Assembly (NCBI GenBank): GCA_016650435.1
Contig: JAENVT010000513.1
Coordinates: forward strand, 1 to 12,375
Source: Ilumatobacteraceae bacterium
GTDB lineage: Bacteria > Actinomycetota > Acidimicrobiia > Acidimicrobiales > Ilumatobacteraceae
Direction of reading: 5' to 3'
DNA: 12,375 nt
Both the position numbers and the translations under genes were made by a program. Positions 7,683 through 12,375 of this stretch are shown here, in pieces. Each line of letters opens with the position of its first letter. Position 1 is the first letter of the stretch. The notes below the pieces were generated by a model that was not told the origin of the DNA, did not search any database, and worked only from the letters and a program-made list of their open reading frames with translations.

Positions 7683-8866
7683 GCCGCCCGTCGATGGTCA
7701 TCGACAACATTGGACTGCTGATCACAAACGACGCCCAGTTCGAGGTCGGTGCCACCGGCCAGCTGCGTGACGCATGGGTCGTGCTGATCGATGGACTGAT
7801 CGAGGCCGTTGGCACTGGTCAGGCGCCGATTGCCGATCGGCGAATCGATGCTGCCGGACGTTGTGTGATGCCCGGTTTTGTCGACAGCCACAGCCACCTG
7901 GTGTTCGCCGGTGATCGTTCCGACGAGTTCGCGGCGCGCATGGCCGGCCGTGCATACGAGGCCGGCGGGATCCGCACGACCGTCGCAGCCACCCGCGCGG
8001 CCACCGACGACGAACTGCTGACCCACGCCACGTCGCTGGTCGCCGAAGCGAGCCGATCGGGCACGACGACGATCGAGATCAAGTCGGGCTATGGGCTCAC
8101 TGCAGGCCACGAGGCTCGCGTCCTGCGCGTCGCCCATCAGCTCACGGACGAGACCACGTTCCTCGGCGCCCACGTCGTGCCGCCCGAGTTCGATGGGCGT
8201 GTCGACGACTATGTGTCTCTGGTGTGTGGTGAGATGTTGACAGAATGTGCGCCGCTCTCGCGTTGGGTCGATGCGTTCTGCGAGCGGGGAGCGTTCGATG
8301 CCGATCAGTGCCGCGCCGTGTTGCAGGCCGGCCGCGAGGCGGGGCTCGGCTTGCGGCTGCACGCCAACCAGCTCGGCAATGGCCCAGGCGTGCAACTGGC
8401 AGTCGAACTCGCGTGCGCTTCGGCCGACCACTGCACCTATCTCTCGGACGACGACGTCGCCGCGCTCGCGGCGAGCGACACCGTCGCTACCTTCTTGCCG
8501 GCCACCGACTTCTCGACTCGCCAGCCGTACCCCGACGCCCGCCGGTTGCTCGATGCTGGGGGAACAGTCGCGCTGGCCTCGAATTGCAACCCGGGTTCGA
8601 GTTACACGACGTCGATGCCGTTCTGCATCGCACTGGCGGTTCGCGACATGAACATGACCATCGATGAAGCGATATGGGCGGCGACGGCCGGGGGTGCGAC
8701 AGCGTTGCGGCGCGTCGACATCGGCATCGTCGCTACCGGAGCGCGGGCCGACCTCATCATCCTCGACACTGTCAATCCGATCGAGTTCGTCTATCGACCG
8801 GGTGTCCCGGCGATTGCGGCGACGATCATCGACGGGCAGACTTTTTGGCCTGCTGTCGACGCCTGA
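7679..8866 (+). CDS. hutI: Imidazolonepropionase
   Basis: A 395-residue metal-dependent amidohydrolase that opens the ring of 4-imidazolone-5-propionate to give N-formimino-L-glutamate, the substrate of HutF. Motifs: [21 protein letters not shown] with metal ligands His71 and His73, [32 protein letters not shown] with metal ligand His228, SADHCTYL with His251, and [16 protein letters not shown] at about 301-316. In the Bacillus-type enzyme the last motif reads TDxNPGS and the Asp is the fourth metal ligand; here the codon is AAT, so Asn302. The rest of the gene is intact, so this may be a lineage variant rather than decay. The ATG is embedded in the hutF stop (ATGA) and preceded by AGGTG five bases upstream. 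It is the last gene of the operon. Confidence 0.95.
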   Translation: MSRPSMVIDNIGLLITNDAQFEVGATGQLRDAWVVLIDGLIEAVGTGQAPIADRRIDAAGRCVMPGFVDSHSHLVFAGDRSDEFAARMAGRAYEAGGIRTTVAATRAATDDELLTHATSLVAEASRSGTTTIEIKSGYGLTAGHEARVLRVAHQLTDETTFLGAHVVPPEFDGRVDDYVSLVCGEMLTECAPLSRWVDAFCERGAFDADQCRAVLQAGREAGLGLRLHANQLGNGPGVQLAVELACASADHCTYLSDDDVAALAASDTVATFLPATDFSTRQPYPDARRLLDAGGTVALASNCNPGSSYTTSMPFCIALAVRDMNMTIDEAIWAATAGGATALRRVDIGIVATGARADLIILDTVNPIEFVYRPGVPAIAATIIDGQTFWPAVDA

Positions 8867-8878
8867 CCGATAAGCCTG

Positions 8879-8899
8879 ACCGCCGTGATCGCCGGCGGT
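8879..8899 (+). terminator. Hairpin after hutI, probable hut operon terminator
   Basis: ACCGCCG (8879-8885) and CGGCGGT (8893-8899) form a 7-base-pair perfect stem with a 7-base loop, 12 bases after the hutI stop. The following sequence is pyrimidine-rich (TCTTCCTCT at 8910-8918) but has no T-run, so it is not a canonical intrinsic terminator. Position at the operon end supports the call. The rest of the 117-base gap to the sigma factor gene holds only the promoter candidate listed next. Confidence 0.4.
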
Positions 8900-8947
8900 G
8901 TCGTGGTCGTCTTCCTCTAGCGGTCGGCGAAGCATTTCGATGATTTT

Positions 8948-8976
8948 TGAAACGGATCGCCAGGTTGGTGCGTGAT
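8948..8976 (+). promoter_or_regulatory. Candidate ECF-type promoter upstream of the sigma factor gene
   Basis: TGAAAC (8948-8953), 17 bases, then CGTGAT (8971-8976). An AAC-containing -35 and a CGT-starting -10 with a 16-17 base spacer are the general pattern of ECF sigma promoters, and such genes are often self-regulated. Transcription would start near the ATG at 8984, so the GTG at 8972 inside this -10 could not be the start. The match is loose and was found by eye. Confidence 0.3.
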
Positions 8977-8983
8977 ACCAGAT

Positions 8984-9487
8984 ATGAATCTCGCTATGAG
9001 CGACGCCGTTCCTGAGTGGTCTCGGATTCCCATAGTGGAATCGGAGGCCTGGGTCGGCTCGGAGGTTGTGTACGCCAGGGTGTACCGCGATCTCCTGCGC
9101 GTGGCATTCGTGCTGACGGGATCAACCCCCGCTGCGGAGGATGTCGTGCACGACGTCTTCGCCAAGATCGGACCACGAATCGACACGCTGGCCGAGCCTG
9201 CCGCGTATCTGCGGGTCGCCGTCGTCAACCGCTGCCGATCGCTGCACCGACGCGATGCTGCGGCACCACGAACCGACCCCCGCGACAACGCGATGATGGA
9301 CGTCGGGCTCGTCGAGCTACGCGATGCCTTGATCGCTCTCCCAATCCGGCAGCGCTCGGCGATCGTGTTGCGCTATCTCTGCGACCTTCCCGAGGAAGAG
9401 ATCGCTGCAATTCTGAAATGCCGTAGGGCGACTGTGCGCACTCTTGTGCGCCGGGGCCTTGCCGAACTTCGAGAGGTGATCCGATGA
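8984..9487 (+). CDS. ECF-family RNA polymerase sigma factor
   Basis: A 167-residue two-domain sigma-70 factor of the extracytoplasmic function class. Sigma region 2 spans about residues 28-90 (YARVYRDLLRVAFVLTG, then AEDVVHDVFAKI and YLRVAVVNRCRSLHRR, a typical core-binding and -10 recognition layout). Region 4 spans about 112-163 (LRDALIALPIRQRSAIVLRYLCDLPEEEIAAIL, then ATVRTLVRRGLAEL, a helix-turn-helix for the -35). It resembles actinobacterial SigE/SigM-like groups. Possible starts are GTG 8972, ATG 8984 and ATG 8996; none has a good Shine-Dalgarno. ATG 8984 is preferred because the candidate ECF -10 would put transcription start there. Its stop overlaps the start of the membrane protein gene (ATGA), the usual layout of a sigma factor and its regulator. 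The stimulus is unknown. Confidence 0.88.
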   Translation: MNLAMSDAVPEWSRIPIVESEAWVGSEVVYARVYRDLLRVAFVLTGSTPAAEDVVHDVFAKIGPRIDTLAEPAAYLRVAVVNRCRSLHRRDAAAPRTDPRDNAMMDVGLVELRDALIALPIRQRSAIVLRYLCDLPEEEIAAILKCRRATVRTLVRRGLAELREVIR

Positions 9488-11355
9488 CAAACATGTCCGA
9501 TCTGGAATTCGCGCAGACCGAGATCCTGCTGCGCGAGCGGCTCGCTCGACTTGCCGACCATGCTCCTACCGCAGCGCGCCTGCCGGACGAGGTGCAGGTC
9601 GTCGCAATGAATCGTGGGTCGCGCCGCGGTCGTCGGGCCGGTGTCATCGCCGCGGTCACGGCATTGATCGGTGCCGGGGGTTTCACGACGTATTCGTTCC
9701 TCGGTGCCAGCAGCGACGGCGGTGCTGCGACTCCGGAAGAAGCGGTGTCGACGTTCGTATCGGCGATCGAGCACGAAGACCTGTTGGGCGTGATCGACGT
9801 GACCCTGCCCGACGAGGTTGGCGAACTGCGCTCCGCCGTTGACTCGATCACCGCCGACACCAAGCGAGTTGGTTTGCTCGCCGACGGCTTCGACGCCAGT
9901 GGTGTGCAAGGCGTCGATGTCTCGGTCGACGACCTGACGCTCAACACCGAGTTTCTGGAGGGTGGATTGGCCAGGGTCACGGCCACGAGTGGCACCGTCA
10001 ATGCGACGTTCGATCCTCTGGCCTTCCCGTTCGGCGACAAGGTGCGGGCTGTGCTCGGCGACCAGGGGCATGTTGGCACGGCCTCGAGCACGTTCGGCAA
10101 TGGTGATCCGATCGCCTTGGTCATGACTGTCGAACGCGGTGGCCGGTGGTACGTCAGCTTGGAGTACACCGTTGCCGAATACGTGCGGCAAGCCGCAGGT
10201 TGGGAAGTACCCGGCGCCATGTCACGCACACCGGTCGGCTTCGATTCGCCCGACGAGGCCGTGACGGGCTTCTACGATCGCCTGGCATCCCTCGATCTTG
10301 CTGGCGCGATGGACACGTTCGCGCCGGGTGAAGATGCGACGGCCTGGCTGGCGCCGGCGTGGCTCGCCGACGCCCAAGCAGCAATCGAGCGAGGTCGGCT
10401 CAATGGCTGGTCCGTCGGGATCTCGGGGTTGACGTACGAGACCACCGGCACGGGCGATCACGTGACGCTGAAGCCGCTGACGTTCAAGATCGAGGGCACG
10501 GTTCCACAGCACTATGCATCGATTGCCGACTCGGCGTTGCCCACGGTCGTGAGCGCTTTCGACGGCTCGGGCTTCACGCTGGTGCCGCCGGGCCAGGTTC
10601 CGGCCACGATCGACGGTCTGCATTTCACCGACACCTTCCCTGCGGTCGAAGGCGGCGACTACAACTTCACGACCGCCGATACTGATGGCGCGATCACGCC
10701 GCTCGTGTTCCCGTCGGACGAGACCGCTTCACCACAACCGTTCTCGGTTGAGCGTGATGGCGACTGCACGACCTTCAAGGGCACGGGCGCATCCGATGCC
10801 TTGTTCGGAGGCTTCGCACGGTCGCCATCTGCGACGAAGATCGACGGTGGCTATCAGGTCTGCGGAGCTGGCGATCAACCGCTGGGCCTCATCGGTCTCG
10901 TTGTCCCCGGCGGACTGCTCGAGCTTCCGCCCATCTCCGTCGTGCAATCCGCAGGCAAGTGGTATGTCTCCCCGTTGGGCACGGTCCTGGCGAGCGTGTC
11001 GAGCAGCCTGCACAGTCTGGGCGACGATGCCACATTGTTCGACTCACCGTTGGCGCCATTCTTCTACGGCGGCCTCAGTCGCAGTTTCTTGGAAACGATG
11101 GTCGTCGGTCAGTCAGCCGACTCAGTGCCTCCCGAATGCCTACCTGCCTTGACAGTGTCGGGTGGACAGGTCGACGGGGTGGCGTCGGACCCCCCGACCG
11201 ACGCCGTCAAGGCTTGCACGAGTCTGTCGTTCAACTCCTCGAGCGCAAGCAGCACCGGCGAAGGCGCCGCCAATGTTGGCTCCACGCCTGTGCAGGCGCA
11301 AGCGCCCCAGACACCGGCGCCCGACGAAGGCGCGCCTCAGGCAAGCACGCCCTGA
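9484..11355 (+). CDS. Membrane-anchored protein coupled to the ECF sigma factor; possible anti-sigma factor with two repeated extracytoplasmic domains
   Basis: A 623-residue protein with no family I can name. Residues 1-50 are hydrophilic and would be cytoplasmic, ending in an Arg-rich stop (NRGSRRGRR). Residues 52-72 form one membrane segment. The rest would be outside. Two tandem modules are visible: TPEEAVSTFVSAIEHEDLLG (83-102) and SPDEAVTGFYDRLASLDLAG (255-274) are clearly homologous openings, and they end in GGRWYVS (219-225) and AGKWYVS (490-496). This resembles duplicated NTF2/SnoaL-like or lipoprotein-type DUF domains. Four cysteines (428, 460, 552, 578), all outside, could form two disulfides. 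The tail after about 583 is Ser/Ala/Pro/Gln-rich and probably unstructured. The N-terminus has no HxxxCxxC zinc anti-sigma motif. GAGAGGTG lies five bases before the ATG, inside the sigma gene end. The operon context implies a sensor or anti-sigma role; this is inference. Confidence 0.8.
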   Translation: MTNMSDLEFAQTEILLRERLARLADHAPTAARLPDEVQVVAMNRGSRRGRRAGVIAAVTALIGAGGFTTYSFLGASSDGGAATPEEAVSTFVSAIEHEDLLGVIDVTLPDEVGELRSAVDSITADTKRVGLLADGFDASGVQGVDVSVDDLTLNTEFLEGGLARVTATSGTVNATFDPLAFPFGDKVRAVLGDQGHVGTASSTFGNGDPIALVMTVERGGRWYVSLEYTVAEYVRQAAGWEVPGAMSRTPVGFDSPDEAVTGFYDRLASLDLAGAMDTFAPGEDATAWLAPAWLADAQAAIERGRLNGWSVGISGLTYETTGTGDHVTLKPLTFKIEGTVPQHYASIADSALPTVVSAFDGSGFTLVPPGQVPATIDGLHFTDTFPAVEGGDYNFTTADTDGAITPLVFPSDETASPQPFSVERDGDCTTFKGTGASDALFGGFARSPSATKIDGGYQVCGAGDQPLGLIGLVVPGGLLELPPISVVQSAGKWYVSPLGTVLASVSSSLHSLGDDATLFDSPLAPFFYGGLSRSFLETMVVGQSADSVPPECLPALTVSGGQVDGVASDPPTDAVKACTSLSFNSSSASSTGEGAANVGSTPVQAQAPQTPAPDEGAPQASTP

Positions 11356-11361
11356 CGAACC

Positions 11362-11411
11362 GGGCGCGAAAATATGCCTGGGATAGCCGAAATCGCGCCC
11401 AACAAGGGCGC
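11362..11411. terminator. Nested inverted repeats in the convergent gap, probable bidirectional terminator
   Basis: GGGCGCGA (11362-11369) pairs perfectly with TCGCGCCC (11393-11400), an 8-base-pair stem with a 23-base loop. The right arm can instead pair with GGGCGC (11406-11411): GCGCCC-AACAA-GGGCGC, a 6-base-pair stem with a 5-base loop. On the minus strand the compact hairpin is followed by GATTT. The elements fill the 60-base gap between two converging genes, where a terminator is needed for both. Confidence 0.5.
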
Positions 11412-11415
11412 TACT

Positions 11416-12069
11416 TCACGATTTGCCGCCTGGCTCCCAGAGCGTCTTGGCGTAGTTGACCTCGAGATTCGCATCGATCGACTCAGCGGTGACGTCGTCG
11501 GGCAAGGCGATCTGGTCGCGAAGGATGCAACCGAGCGACGGCACTGCCGAACGGTCGGGCCATGACTCAGCGCTCCACAACTCGCTGCGGCGGAAGGCCT
11601 TCGCGCAATGCATGTATTGCTGCACGACGGTCACGCCGACTGCCGCTTTCGGCCGCTTGTCTTTCACAGCGCAGGCGTCGAGCACCGCGGAATCCGTGGT
11701 GATGCAGGCGTACCCGTTCACTCGCAACGTCTCGTCGACGCCGGGCACCATGAACAGCAGACCGATTCCGGATCCGTTGACGATGTTGGTAAGGGAATCG
11801 AGCAGGTTGTTGCCCGACAGGTCGGGGATCGCAATGTGCTGATCGTCGAGCACGACCACGAAGCCGGGCGGACCACCCTTCGGCGACACATCGGCCGTGC
11901 CATCGGGCGACGTCGTGCCCACGAGGATGAATGGCGAGTTGTCGATGAATGTGCGGGCGTGCTGGTCGAGGCTGCCGAGCACCTTCATCTTCGTGCTTTC
12001 TGCCGGCATCCGGTAGACGTCGCGCAACTCCGCTTCACTGTCGATCACATTGGCGAACGGCTCGTTCAT
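11416..12069 (-). CDS. Pyridoxamine 5'-phosphate oxidase (PPOX) family flavoprotein
   Basis: A 217-residue protein of the FMN-dependent PPOX-type split-barrel family, resembling the MSMEG_1061-type group common in actinobacteria. Visible features are an N-terminal helix region, then FIDNSPFILVGTTSPDGTADVSPKGGPPGFVVVLDDQHIAIPDLSGNNLLDSLTNIVNGSGIGLLFMVPG (about 39-108), the first barrel strands and flavin-phosphate-binding loop, and TLRVNGYACIT, a core strand of the fold. C-terminal CAKAFRRSELW is typical of this group. The substrate is unknown; members reduce or bind flavin, F420 or heme-related ligands and should not be equated with PdxH. The frame is open up to 12249, but those 60 residues are Arg/Ala-rich without family similarity. 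The ATG at 12069-12067 begins MNEPFANVIDSEAELRDVY, the usual start, and has a TANNNT box 7 bases upstream. Confidence 0.88.
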   Translation of the reverse strand: MNEPFANVIDSEAELRDVYRMPAESTKMKVLGSLDQHARTFIDNSPFILVGTTSPDGTADVSPKGGPPGFVVVLDDQHIAIPDLSGNNLLDSLTNIVNGSGIGLLFMVPGVDETLRVNGYACITTDSAVLDACAVKDKRPKAAVGVTVVQQYMHCAKAFRRSELWSAESWPDRSAVPSLGCILRDQIALPDDVTAESIDANLEVNYAKTLWEPGGKS

Positions 12070-12076
12070 CCGCGAA

Positions 12077-12082
12077 ACCGTA
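12077..12082 (-). promoter_or_regulatory. Putative -10 box (TACGGT) of the PPOX gene
   Basis: On the minus strand TACGGT is followed by 7 bases (TTCGCGG) and the ATG at 12069. This is the same hexamer, the same spacing and the same preceding CGG as before the nei gene at the other end of the window. It fits a leaderless start. No convincing -35 is seen. Confidence 0.35.
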
Positions 12083-12086
12083 CCGG

Positions 12087-12221
12087 CTATCGCAGCCAAC
12101 GATCGATCTCGGGCAGCACCATCGGCCACGGCGGGCCGAGCGGCAGCGACAGGCGGGCGACCGGGAGCGTGCTCTGCTCTAGCTCTCCAAGCCTTGCGGA
12201 CTGCGATCCGCGATTCGATGG
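12087..12221 (-). other. Unexplained open, codon-biased stretch between MFS and PPOX genes
   Basis: One minus-strand frame is open from after a TGA (12224-12222) to a TAG (12089-12087), 44 codons. Its last part reads LPVARLSLPLGPPW, then PMVLPEIDRWLR, with G or C at nearly every third base, as in the real genes here. The part beyond 12179 overlaps the end of the MFS gene in another frame. There is no ATG until the MVLPEI segment and no clear start signal. It could be a C-terminal tail of the MFS gene displaced by a frameshift, a small gene with a rare start, or chance in G+C-rich DNA. Confidence 0.25.
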
Positions 12222-12375
12222 TCACGGATGAACACGTATGCCAGCACACCGCACACGATGTAAATCGCGGACTGCACGTCGAGCAGTACGACCAGGTGGA
12301 CGCGGGAGACGAGTACGCCGGCGAGCAATGAACCTGCGGCGCGGGCGACAGCGTCGAGCGCGCCGGCCATTCCGA
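12179..12375 (-). CDS. C-terminal end of a membrane transporter, probably MFS (partial, runs off right edge)
   Basis: The visible 65 codons end at a TAG at 12181-12179. They read GMAGALDAVARAAGSLLAGVLVSR, then VHLVVLLDVQSAIYIVCGVLAYVFIRDHRI and a short polar tail. Two hydrophobic helices joined by a short charged loop, with the G...ARAAGSLLAG pattern in the first, look like transmembrane segments 11 and 12 of a Major Facilitator Superfamily transporter with the C-terminus in the cytoplasm. The substrate cannot be told from this piece. The gene starts outside the window. The ATG at 12370-12368 is internal, not a start. A possible displaced tail lies downstream in another frame. Confidence 0.6.
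   Translation of the reverse strand, partial: GMAGALDAVARAAGSLLAGVLVSRVHLVVLLDVQSAIYIVCGVLAYVFIRDHRIADRSPQGLES

Noticed and set aside
12070..12249. N-terminal extension of the PPOX protein to an ATG at 12249
   Set aside because: Arg/Ala-rich filler without similarity that overlaps the end of the transporter gene. MNEPFANVIDSEAELRDVY is the natural start.
1..12375. tRNA, rRNA, CRISPR arrays, insertion sequences, attachment sites, riboswitches
   Set aside because: I looked for clover-leaf sequences, direct-repeat arrays, transposase motifs and long terminal inverted repeats and saw none. Intergenic space is too small for most of them.

Overview
The window is high-G+C bacterial DNA with strongly G/C-biased third codon positions, densely packed genes and start/stop overlaps. 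The gene set suggests an actinobacterium, possibly an Acidimicrobiia/Ilumatobacter-like lineage: an actinobacterial-looking PPOX flavoprotein, an ECF sigma factor coupled to a one-pass membrane protein, a form II CoxL-like molybdenum hydroxylase and a HutF-type histidine pathway. The taxonomic call is inference from style and content, not from a marker gene.

Layout. Minus strand at the left edge: the first 20 codons of an Fpg/Nei DNA glycosylase (1-60), preceded in transcription order by a 799-residue molybdopterin-binding hydroxylase subunit (90-2489). Divergent from it, only 36 bases away, is a plus-strand histidine-utilisation operon (2526-8866): hutH, hutU, a peptide-deformylase homologue, hutF and hutI, with gaps of 30, 2 and 10 bases and then a 4-base overlap. 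A hairpin follows hutI. Next is an ECF sigma factor gene (about 8984-9487) whose stop overlaps the start of a 623-residue membrane-anchored protein with two repeated extracytoplasmic domains (9484-11355). A 60-base convergent gap with nested inverted repeats separates this from a minus-strand PPOX flavoprotein gene (11416-12069). The 3' end of a probable MFS transporter gene lies at the right edge (12179-12375).

How the genes work together. HutH makes urocanate from histidine, HutU makes imidazolonepropionate, HutI makes N-formimino-glutamate and HutF deiminates that to N-formyl-glutamate. The final enzyme, N-formylglutamate deformylase (HutG), is not in the window. In its place, tightly coupled between hutU and hutF, is an intact metal-dependent deformylase of the peptide deformylase fold. 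The most interesting hypothesis here is that this PDF homologue supplies the missing step, releasing formate and glutamate by non-orthologous replacement.

A second pattern is seen directly: four of the genes that begin transcription units (nei, the molybdenum hydroxylase, hutH, PPOX) have a TANNNT box 6-8 bases before the ATG and no clear Shine-Dalgarno. Most operon-internal genes (hutU, the deformylase, hutI, the membrane protein) have Shine-Dalgarno-like sequences; hutF is the exception. This is the expected signature of leaderless transcripts for first genes.
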